DNA of 5,612 nucleotides from Dehalococcoidia bacterium (lineage in GTDB: Bacteria > Chloroflexota > Dehalococcoidia > GIF9 > AB-539-J10), in contig JAUVYD010000113.1 of NCBI GenBank assembly GCA_030603265.1, positions 1 through 5,612 of the forward strand, read 5' to 3'. How positions within the stretch are numbered: position 1 is the first letter of the stretch; each line of letters starts with the position of its first letter. Position numbers and translations under genes: made by a program. Below, piece by piece: positions 1 to 4,928 of this stretch. The notes below the pieces were generated by a model. It was not told where the DNA came from. It searched no databases and saw nothing but the letters and a program-made list of their open reading frames with translations.

Positions 1-855
1 CTCGAGGCGCAGTGGCTCGTCGCCCGGAAACGGGACCGATCGCGCCTCGCCAGGCACAGGCTGCGGCATGCGGTCAACCCAGTCAATTCGGTGCTCGTAG
101 ACCTTCAGCTTGTCCGTTGCATCGGTGTCGGCGAACTCCGCCATCTTCCGGTCGCCCACCACCACGAGCCGTTGCTCCTTGAACGGGTGCAGCCAACTGA
201 CAAAGATGTGCGCGCGGGCCTCGCTCGCGAATGTGAGAGTGCTGAGCGTCACATCGGCGATATCGGAGTTGAGATACGACCCGCCGTGTGCGGAGACTTG
301 CGTCGGCAACTCGTCGCCGAGCAACCCGAGTATGGTCGCGATATCGTGCGGTGCGAAGCTCCAGAGGATGTTCTCCTCCGTCCTGAACTTGCCCAGGTTG
401 AGACGGTTCGAGTAGATGTACTGGACCTTGCCCAGCTCCCCACTGTTAACCATCTGCCTCAGGACGTCCAGCGCGGGGTGATATTCGAGCAGATGGCCGA
501 CAAGCAGCACGCGGCCGGAGGTTTCGGCCAATTCCACCAGCTCCGCGCCCTCAGGGACGCTCAGCGCCAGAGGCTTCTCGACGAAGACGTCCTTCCCAGC
601 CAGCAATGCCGCGCGGGCCATCGAGTAGTGCTGTGCAGCGGGAGTGGCAATAACCACGCCTCGAACCGCGGCATCATCGAGCACCCGCCGGTAGTCCGAT
701 TGAGTCCCGGCGTCCGGATACCGGGAAGCAGCCTCCTTGAGAGCCGTGGGGTTCGCGTCGCAGACCGTGTGAAGCGCGCCCAGCTCGGCGAAGTTCCTCA
801 CCAGGTTCTTGCCCCAGTATCCGGCTCCGACGACTGCGATGTTTCTGTCTGTCAT
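1..855 (-). CDS. Gfo/Idh/MocA family NAD(P)-dependent sugar oxidoreductase, probable nucleotide-sugar 3-dehydrogenase (partial, C-terminus off left edge)
   Basis: The gene reads leftward from ATG at 855 and stays open for 285 codons to the window edge, so the C-terminus is missing. A Rossmann dinucleotide site is visible as VVGAGYWGKNL (GxGxxG at residues 10-15). The family signature EKP follows at 93-95, where the lysine is the usual catalytic or cofactor-contacting residue, and VGHLLEYHPA lies at 119-128. The substrate-domain stretch RTEENILWSFAPHD (158-171) supplies the conserved His-Asp near the active site. Family members oxidise or epimerise sugars and nucleotide sugars in the cytoplasm. 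The start lies 8 bases after the stop of the UDP-hexosamine 6-dehydrogenase gene, so the two are probably co-transcribed. By analogy with WbpA-WbpB it may oxidise C3 of a UDP-N-acetylhexosaminuronic acid. The N-terminal sequence differs from classical WbpB/WlbA, so the substrate is inferred. No strong Shine-Dalgarno precedes the ATG, which fits translational coupling. Confidence 0.88.
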   Translation of the reverse strand, partial: MTDRNIAVVGAGYWGKNLVRNFAELGALHTVCDANPTALKEAASRYPDAGTQSDYRRVLDDAAVRGVVIATPAAQHYSMARAALLAGKDVFVEKPLALSVPEGAELVELAETSGRVLLVGHLLEYHPALDVLRQMVNSGELGKVQYIYSNRLNLGKFRTEENILWSFAPHDIATILGLLGDELPTQVSAHGGSYLNSDIADVTLSTLTFASEARAHIFVSWLHPFKEQRLVVVGDRKMAEFADTDATDKLKVYEHRIDWVDRMPQPVPGEARSVPFPGDEPLRLE

Positions 856-863
856 TGGCTGTC

Positions 864-2126
864 TCACAGTGTCCTGTAAATGAAACCCAGCTCCTGCGCG
901 CGGGAGCCGTCATAGAGGCGGCGCACGTCCACGAGGACGGGGTTCTTCCCTGCGTGCCGCCGTAGCTCCTCGAGAGTTATTCGTCTGAAAGAGGCGTGCG
1001 CCACTGTGACCACGAGCGCGTCGAGTCCCTCGACCTTGTCGGGGGAGTCGAGCAGCGTCACACCGGCCGGGGCATCGTCCGTGGTGACGTACGGGTCACA
1101 TGCGTACATCTTAACCCCGTAGTCCGCCAGCTCCCGGATGAGGTCGAACGACGGCGATTCGCGCGTGTCGTCCACATCCTCCTTGTAGGTCAGGCCCATA
1201 ACGAGCACGCGCGAGTCGCGTATTACCTTGCCGGCCTCGTTCAGGGCCTTCACCGTCATCTCCGCGACGTGCTTCGGCATCGAGTCGTTGATTGCCCTGC
1301 CCGCAAGTATGACCTGCGGATGGTAGCCAAGCTCCTTCGCCTTGTAGACGAGGTAGTACGGGTCCACCGGTATGCAGTGGCCTCCGACAAGTCCCGGCGA
1401 GTACCTGTGGAAGTTCCATTTCGTCGCGGCGGCCTCCAGCACGGCCTCCGTGTCCAGCCCCATCTTTGAGAAGATGAGCGAAAGCTCGTTCACCAGGGCG
1501 ATGTTCAGGTCCCGTTGGACATTCTCTATGACCTTGCACGCCTCGGCCGTCCGGATATCCCTCGCCTTGAAGATGCTCCCGGCGATAAGGCCGTAGAGTG
1601 CCGCTACGCGGTCCGTTGTGTCGTCGTCCATCCCGGACACCACCTTGGTGCTCCTGCCTATGGTGTGCTCCGGGTCACCCGGGTTGATACGCTCGGGGCA
1701 GTACGCTATCTTGAAGTCCTCACCGCAGCGAAGGCCGGACTGCTCCTCCAGCAGGGGCGCCAGTACCTCCTCCGTGACACCCGGGTACACGGTCGATTCC
1801 AGGATGACCACCATGCCTCGCTTCAAGTGCGCGCCTACGGATGTTGCGGCGCCGCGTACCAGGCTCAGGTCGGGTTCCTTGGAGCGCGTCACCGGTGTGG
1901 GCACGGCGATGATAATGAAGTCTGCGGACTCGATGGCTGCCATGTCCCCGGTGACCGTCAAGCCGGGAATGGAGGGTGCGCGCCGCAACTCCTCCACCCT
2001 GCCGGCATTGGCATCCACGCCTGTGACCGGGAGATGTCCGGCAAACGCTTCGGCCAGCGGGAGCCCCACATAGCCGAGCCCCACAACCGCCACGGTCTGC
2101 GCCTTCCGGTCTGTCGTATGCATCAT
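864..2126 (-). CDS. UDP-N-acetyl-D-hexosamine 6-dehydrogenase (WbpA/TviB/WecC type, UDP-glucose/GDP-mannose dehydrogenase family)
   Basis: This is a 420-residue protein, normal for the family. It should oxidise C6 of a UDP-N-acetylhexosamine to the uronic acid using two NAD+. The N-terminal Rossmann motif is VGLGYVGLPL (15-24). LESTVYPG (109-116) and ERINPGDPEHT (145-155) are typical of the WbpA/TviB branch rather than of UDP-glucose dehydrogenase. The central helix carries the conserved lysine K198 and N202 (ACKVIEN). The catalytic cysteine is C251 in GGHCIPVDPYYL, and the C-terminal domain has GLTYKEDVDDTRESPS (311-326). An upstream in-frame ATG at 2234 is rejected because the extension is non-homologous in character and lies beyond a TATAAT box at 2157-2162. 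The chosen ATG at 2126 has no clear ribosome binding site. A GTG at 2093, right at the Rossmann strand and 8 bases after GGAAGG, is an alternative start. It heads a leftward operon with the Gfo/Idh/MocA gene, which suggests surface-polysaccharide sugar synthesis. Confidence 0.93.
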   Translation of the reverse strand: MMHTTDRKAQTVAVVGLGYVGLPLAEAFAGHLPVTGVDANAGRVEELRRAPSIPGLTVTGDMAAIESADFIIIAVPTPVTRSKEPDLSLVRGAATSVGAHLKRGMVVILESTVYPGVTEEVLAPLLEEQSGLRCGEDFKIAYCPERINPGDPEHTIGRSTKVVSGMDDDTTDRVAALYGLIAGSIFKARDIRTAEACKVIENVQRDLNIALVNELSLIFSKMGLDTEAVLEAAATKWNFHRYSPGLVGGHCIPVDPYYLVYKAKELGYHPQVILAGRAINDSMPKHVAEMTVKALNEAGKVIRDSRVLVMGLTYKEDVDDTRESPSFDLIRELADYGVKMYACDPYVTTDDAPAGVTLLDSPDKVEGLDALVVTVAHASFRRITLEELRRHAGKNPVLVDVRRLYDGSRAQELGFIYRTL

Positions 2127-2156
2127 ACCGAAGCTTGTAGCGAGCGAATGTGCTCC

Positions 2157-2186
2157 ATTATAGACCCGTGCAACCTGGTGTGGACA
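2157..2186 (-). promoter_or_regulatory. Probable sigma-70 promoter for the nucleotide-sugar operon
   Basis: Read on the minus strand, a perfect TATAAT lies at 2162-2157. The best -35 candidate is TGTCCA at 2186-2181 with an 18-base spacer, and it is poor (3 of 6 consensus positions). Transcription would begin near 2150, leaving a leader of about 24 bases before the ATG at 2126. The weak -35 box suggests activator dependence or low constitutive output; this is inferred from sequence only. Confidence 0.5.
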
Positions 2187-2239
2187 GGCCCTGCATCGAG
2201 AACGGCAAACGGAGAGTGTCAGCGGTTCTCGCATACCAC

Positions 2240-2258
2240 TGTAGGTCTGTGTCCTACA
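2240..2258. repeat. Small inverted repeat TGTAGG/CCTACA
   Basis: TGTAGG at 2240-2245 pairs with CCTACA at 2253-2258 around a 7-base loop. It begins with GTAG and ends with CTAC like the nearby hairpin units but lacks their GGGGC arm, so it may be a relic or a chance match. The rest of 2187-2320 shows no gene or other convincing signal. Confidence 0.35.
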
Positions 2259-2322
2259 CGCGGAGCGAGCGGACTTACCCTGGCGTGCCCGGCAGGTTCA
2301 GCGTGGGGTTGTGGTTCGTGAT

Positions 2323-2709
2323 GTAGGGGCGGACCTCCGTGTCCGCCCGTGGGCGGCAGGGTCAGGGGGGTGTCCAAATGTAGGGGGCGTTCGGGAACGA
2401 CCCGGCGGCTGTCCGAGACCACGGTTGCAGCCCAAATCCTGGCGTCGAAACCTTCCGGCCGCCACAAGCAGCGGCGCTCGATGGCTACGACCGCGTCCTG
2501 ACACAATCACCGGGCGCTTCCCGAAGCGCCCCTACGCGGAAATGACGCGATTCCGCCCTGCCGGCAACCCACCCCACGGGCACGTGCAACGTGCCCCTAC
2601 AACGGAACACCAAGGCACCACGCTTCCCACGGGCAACCACAGGGGGTTGCCCTACGCCAAATCACAACACTTCATCCTCCTCCACGGGGGGACGCAGAGG
2701 TCCGCCCCT
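2323..2709. repeat. Array 1 of GTAG-headed palindromic (REP-like) units, six copies
   Basis: Six short hairpins fill this non-coding stretch. Two forward units have GTAG on the left. At 2323-2348 the stem GGGCGGAC pairs with GTCCGCCC around a 6-base loop. At 2380-2403 the core is CGTTCGGGAACG with an imperfect outer GGG/CCC stem. Four reverse units follow. At 2512-2535 a perfect 9-bp stem GGGCGCTTC/GAAGCGCCC ends in CTAC. At 2578-2600 the stem is GGGCACGT/ACGTGCCC with loop GCA and ends in CTAC. At 2631-2655 it is GGGCAACC/GGTTGCCC and ends in TAC. At 2686-2709 a decayed copy has one stem mismatch and lacks the CTAC end. The shared feature is the head GTAGGGGC, or its complement GCCCCTAC, while the inner stems differ. 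This matches the layout of REP elements (GTAG plus imperfect palindrome) recognised by RAYT transposases. Bases 2404-2511, between forward and reverse units, show no gene and no clear repeat. Confidence 0.82.
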
Positions 2710-2793
2710 GCCGGAACCCGGTAATTCTCTCTGCCAACCCTTCATCCTGCGCACCCACACCTGCACCCCACCGATTTGATGCGGGTCAACCCA

Positions 2794-2822
2794 TGGACGC
2801 GCCACTGCCGCGATGCTAGAAT
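2794..2822 (+). promoter_or_regulatory. Putative sigma-70 promoter for the panB-like gene
   Basis: TGGACG at 2794-2799 (4 of 6 to TTGACA) and TAGAAT at 2817-2822 (5 of 6 to TATAAT) are separated by exactly 17 bases. The predicted start near 2829 leaves a leader of about 30 bases that contains the Shine-Dalgarno at 2844-2850, so the geometry is consistent. Confidence 0.5.
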
Positions 2823-2858
2823 CAGCACCAGTTCACAACTCACAAGGAGGGCTTCCTG

Positions 2859-3713
2859 ATGGCTGAAGAAGAACGCAAGAAGATAGACATGGGCTACCTC
2901 TTTCGGATGAAGGAGCAGGGAGAGAAGGTCTCCTGGCTGACTGCCTACGACTACCCCACCGCCCTGTTCGAGGACAAGGCGGGCATCGAGATCATAATGC
3001 CCGGTGATTCCGGCATGATGGCGCTTCTCGGCCACAAGAACACGCTTCCGGCGACGATGGACCAGATGATATGGATGACCCAGGCCGTGAGCCGGGCCGT
3101 GAAGTACGCATTCCTTATCGGCGATATGCCGTACATGTCCTACCAGGTGAGCAAGGAGGAGGCAATCCGCAACGCAGGCCGCTTCATGGCCGAAGGTGGA
3201 GTGGATTGCGTGAAGCTGGAAGGCGGCGCCAACATGGCGGACACGCTGGCGGCCATTGTGAAGGCGGGCGTTCCCGTGATGGGTCACATCGGCATGACGC
3301 CGCAGTCGGCGGCATCCATCGGCGGCTACAAGAGCCAGGGCAGGAGCGTGGCCGCGGCGAAGAAAATCATCGAAGACGCGAAGCTGCTGGAGCAGGCAGG
3401 AGCATGGTCTGTGCTGGTGGAGGCCGTGCCCGCGAAGCTGTCGCGCTTCATTGTTGATGCGGTCAGCATTCCTGTGTATGGCATCGGAGCTGGTCCCGAT
3501 GTGGACGGGCAGGTCATCATCGTGCACGACATGCTCGGGTTGTTCCAGGCATTCAAGCCCAAGTTCGTCCGCCGGTACGCCGAGCTGGGACAGGCAATGG
3601 TTGAGGCCTTCGAGCACTACAAGTCGGACATCAAGGCCGTGACTTTCCCCGGTCCTGCTGAGTGCTACAACATCAAGGACGAGGAGTTCGAGAAGCTGGT
3701 AGCGGAACTGTAA
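2859..3713 (+). CDS. panB: PanB family 3-methyl-2-oxobutanoate hydroxymethyltransferase (ketopantoate hydroxymethyltransferase), divergent subgroup
   Basis: PanB transfers a one-carbon unit from 5,10-methylene-tetrahydrofolate to 2-oxoisovalerate, giving ketopantoate for pantothenate and coenzyme A synthesis. The 284 residues are close to the usual length of about 265-285. The TIM-barrel landmarks are present: TAYDYPTA (28-35), GDS with metal ligand D50 (49-51), second metal ligand D89 in GDMPYMSYQ (88-96), VKLEGG (118-123), GHIGMTPQS (142-150), GGYKSQGR (155-162), catalytic glutamate E188 in LVEAVP, and GIGAG with DGQ (208-218). The start is fixed by AAGGAGG at 2844-2850, 8 bases upstream of the ATG. 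The region after GDS reads GMMALLGHKNT instead of the common LGMxxxGHxxT. The helix that follows is also altered (MTQAVSRAVKYAF). Key ligands are kept, so catalysis is likely, but a related oxoacid substrate is possible. It stands alone between two hairpin arrays; panC is not visible. Confidence 0.87.
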   Translation: MAEEERKKIDMGYLFRMKEQGEKVSWLTAYDYPTALFEDKAGIEIIMPGDSGMMALLGHKNTLPATMDQMIWMTQAVSRAVKYAFLIGDMPYMSYQVSKEEAIRNAGRFMAEGGVDCVKLEGGANMADTLAAIVKAGVPVMGHIGMTPQSAASIGGYKSQGRSVAAAKKIIEDAKLLEQAGAWSVLVEAVPAKLSRFIVDAVSIPVYGIGAGPDVDGQVIIVHDMLGLFQAFKPKFVRRYAELGQAMVEAFEHYKSDIKAVTFPGPAECYNIKDEEFEKLVAEL

Positions 3714-3740
3714 GCCACGACCGTGCGTGGGGGCAGTACG

Positions 3741-3762
3741 GGCCGCGACTTGTGTCGCGGCC
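3741..3762 (+). terminator. Strong hairpin downstream of panB, possible transcription end or mRNA-stabilising structure
   Basis: A perfect 9-bp GC-rich stem (GGCCGCGAC/GTCGCGGCC, loop TTGT) begins 28 bases after the panB-like stop codon. No T-run follows, so it is not a classical intrinsic terminator. It is also the first unit of hairpin array 2, and REP-type hairpins at this position are known in other bacteria to block 3' exonucleases or attenuate read-through. Confidence 0.3.
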
Positions 3763-3888
3763 TCGGTGATTGTTGGCGTTGGCACTCCCTCGCCGTTGGC
3801 GATGCAGGCTACAGTCGTGTGGGGTGGTGGTTTCGAATGTAGTGGCACGTTGCACGTGCCTGGTGGATGTGGGGCGGTCCGAATGTAG

Positions 3889-3908
3889 GGGCCAGACATG
3901 TCTGGCCC
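3889..3908. repeat. Perfect 20-bp palindrome with GTAG head
   Basis: GGGCCAGACA is followed directly by its reverse complement TGTCTGGCCC, with no unpaired centre. It is preceded by GAATGTAG at 3881-3888. It could form a cruciform or present two identical half-sites to a dimeric protein. It is unit 3 of array 2. Confidence 0.8.
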
Positions 3909-3971
3909 GTCGCCCTCTCATCACACAACGCCGCGAAGGCCGACACAGCCCTGAATGACACACTACCCTAC

Positions 3972-3991
3972 GGGCGAGGCATGCCTCGCCC
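3972..3991. repeat. Perfect 20-bp palindrome flanked by CTAC on both sides
   Basis: GGGCGAGGCA is followed directly by TGCCTCGCCC. CTAC occurs immediately to the left (3968-3971) and to the right (3992-3995). The CTAC at 3992-3995 makes it a reverse-orientation unit of array 2; the left CTAC is an extra direct copy. Confidence 0.8.
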
Positions 3992-3995
3992 CTAC

Positions 3996-4014
3996 AGGAA
4001 TTGGACAAATTCCT
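3996..4014. repeat. AT-rich inverted repeat AGGAATT/AATTCCT
   Basis: A 7-bp stem (3996-4002 with 4008-4014) and a 5-base loop GGACA sit directly beside the palindrome at 3972-3991. Its composition differs from the GC-rich array units. It could be an independent small operator-like site or flanking DNA copied with the unit. Confidence 0.4.
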
Positions 4015-4144
4015 CCATGCCAACCGTGCATTCACCCCAGGGGTGGACACAGAGGTCCGCCCCTACGGGAAACGGGGCAAATCCACCCTGCTAACAGACC
4101 ATCCATCTCACGGCCTCGTGGCCACCATCTCCTGCATACGAATG

Positions 4145-4173
4145 TTGTCGCTGCCCGCTCAGGCGGATAGAAT
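4145..4173 (+). promoter_or_regulatory. Possible upstream promoter of the corrinoid-methyltransferase operon
   Basis: TTGTCG at 4145-4150 and TAGAAT at 4168-4173 are 17 bases apart. The -10 hexamer is the same as that proposed for the panB-like gene. This would give a leader of about 90 bases. It is weaker than the candidate at 4205-4233. Confidence 0.3.
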
Positions 4174-4204
4174 CGTCCACCATCAACAGCTTCGTCCGCG
4201 TTCG

Positions 4205-4233
4205 TTGACACGACCAGTGTCGCCCTGTACGAT
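4205..4233 (+). promoter_or_regulatory. Likely sigma-70 promoter of the corrinoid-methyltransferase operon, with embedded inverted repeat
   Basis: A perfect TTGACA at 4205-4210 is followed after 17 bases by TACGAT at 4228-4233 (4 of 6). Start of transcription near 4240 gives a leader of about 30 bases before the ATG at 4271. An inverted repeat GACAC-5-GTGTC (4207-4221) overlaps the -35 box and the spacer, a place where a repressor would block RNA polymerase. Confidence 0.5.
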
Positions 4234-4253
4234 GGCAAGCGGTACTCGCGAGA

Positions 4254-4259
4254 GAGGAG
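4254..4259 (+). promoter_or_regulatory. Ribosome binding site deciding the corrinoid protein start
   Basis: GAGGAG lies 11 bases upstream of ATG 4271. The same frame is open back to 4001, but only the ATG at 4271 has this site and starts directly with the family's N-terminal helix. Confidence 0.6.
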
Positions 4260-4270
4260 AGCAGAAGACA

Positions 4271-4927
4271 ATGTCAGACTCCGAACACCTGCTGGCACTC
4301 CGGGAAGCCATCATCAACATGGACTTCGAGGGCATCGTTACTGCCGCACAAGGGGCGATGGATGCGGGAGTGGAGCCGAGAATGGCCATCACCGGGGGTA
4401 TGGTCCCGGGCATGGTTGTCGTTGGCGAGAAGTTCGAGGAAGGGGAGTTCTTCCTCTCGGAGCTGGTTGTTGCCGGCGAGGTCATGAAGGACGGGATCAA
4501 GGTCATTGAGCCCTACATCACCGGGGAGGCCGAGAGTGCTGCGAAGGCGATAGTGGCGACTGTCGAGGGAGACTACCACGACATCGGCAAGAACATCGTT
4601 GCAACGCTGCTCACCACTCAGGGCTTCGATGTCGTTGACCTGGGCATGGACGTGTCCGCCTCGAAGATAGTCGAGGTTGTGCGGGAGCAGCACCCCGATG
4701 TGTTGGGTATGTCGGCTCTCCTCAGCACAACGATGCTGAAAATGGGTGACGTGATTGAGGCGCTGCGGACGGCTGGTCTCAGGGACGATGTGAAGGTAAT
4801 GGTCGGCGGGACGCCTGTGACCCCCGCTTTTGCGGACAGCATCGGTGCAGACCACTGCGCGGCCAATGCGGTAGAGGGCGTACACAAGTGTGTGGAGTGG
4901 GTCTCCAGCGGCAAGGGAGGAAACTAG
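4271..4927 (+). CDS. Corrinoid (cobalamin-binding) methyltransferase protein, MtbC/MtaC-like
   Basis: This 218-residue cytoplasmic protein carries a methyl group on the cobalt of a bound corrinoid and shuttles it between two methyltransferases. Residues 1-85 form the helical cap domain, with GMVVVGEKFEEGEFFLSELV (47-66) matching the family pattern MxxVGxxFxxGxxFLxELV and followed by AGEVMK. Residues 92-212 form the B12-binding Rossmann-like domain. DYHDIG (101-106) is the DxHxxG motif whose H103 is the lower cobalt ligand, SAL (148-150) is the SxL motif, and VGG (178-180) contacts the nucleotide tail. Length agrees with MtaC/MtbC/MttC-type proteins of about 210-230 residues. The start is chosen from the Shine-Dalgarno at 4254-4259. 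The extension back to 4001 crosses a hairpin unit and promoter and is rejected. The URO-D family gene begins one base after the stop, pointing to a joint methyl-transfer system. No reactivation ATPase or substrate-specific MtxB is visible. Confidence 0.93.
   Translation: MSDSEHLLALREAIINMDFEGIVTAAQGAMDAGVEPRMAITGGMVPGMVVVGEKFEEGEFFLSELVVAGEVMKDGIKVIEPYITGEAESAAKAIVATVEGDYHDIGKNIVATLLTTQGFDVVDLGMDVSASKIVEVVREQHPDVLGMSALLSTTMLKMGDVIEALRTAGLRDDVKVMVGGTPVTPAFADSIGADHCAANAVEGVHKCVEWVSSGKGGN
4914..4920 (+). promoter_or_regulatory. Ribosome binding site of the URO-D gene inside the corrinoid gene
   Basis: AGGGAGG encodes the last glycines of the corrinoid protein and sits 8 bases before ATG 4929. 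Its placement implies translational coupling of the two genes and selects 4929 over the in-frame ATG at 4938. Confidence 0.7.
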
Positions 4928-4928
4928 G

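Larger units (their letters stand above)
3736..4066. repeat. Array 2 of GTAG-headed palindromic (REP-like) units, five copies
   Basis: Five hairpins lie between the panB-like and corrinoid genes. Forward units: 3736-3762 has head GTAC and a perfect 9-bp stem GGCCGCGAC/GTCGCGGCC. 3840-3860 has head GTAG and stem GGCACGT/ACGTGCC. 3885-3908 has head GTAG and a perfect 20-bp palindrome from 3889. Then 3972-3995 is a perfect 20-bp palindrome followed by CTAC, with another CTAC directly on its left. 4041-4066 has stem GGGTGGAC/GTCCGCCC with one G-T wobble, loop ACAGAG, and ends in CTAC. Forward units again precede reverse units, as in array 1. Two of the units share their inner core with array 1: 3844-3860 with 2579-2595, and 4041-4062 with 2327-2348. 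Forward copies are preceded by GAATG. Bases 3763-3836 show nothing recognisable. Confidence 0.82.

Noticed and set aside
91..879. Plus-strand open frame of 262 codons opposite the Gfo/Idh/MocA gene
   Set aside because: It is a shadow of the minus-strand oxidoreductase, whose GxGxxG and EKP motifs are unambiguous.
1515..2321. Plus-strand open frame of 268 codons opposite the 6-dehydrogenase
   Set aside because: It is antisense to conserved dehydrogenase codons; it has no family motif and is a typical high-GC shadow frame.
2311..2724. Open frame of 137 codons across array 1
   Set aside because: It is made of translated hairpin units and linkers, with no ribosome binding site or domain. Such frames appear wherever GC-rich repeats occur.
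2801..2807. GCCACTG near the panB start as part of a cobalamin riboswitch
   Set aside because: The rest of the B12 box is absent and the gene has no cobalamin link. The short motif alone is not enough.
2742..3899. Long minus-strand open frame (385 codons) opposite the panB-like gene
   Set aside because: It covers panB antisense and runs into the hairpin array. Its translation is rich in His, Arg and Leu with no recognisable domain, while the plus-strand frame is a clear enzyme with a strong ribosome binding site.
2323..4066. CRISPR array
   Set aside because: The repeats are palindromic, vary in core, switch orientation and are irregularly spaced. There are no identical direct repeats with uniform spacers, and no cas genes.
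4112..4123. GGCC-TCGT-GGCC as a further array unit
   Set aside because: The 4-bp stem is short and there is no GTAG or CTAC edge. It may be a decayed copy but cannot be supported.
4001..4270. N-terminal extension of the corrinoid protein
   Set aside because: It crosses a hairpin unit and two promoter-like sites, and it lacks a ribosome binding site. The family begins at about the ATG at 4271.
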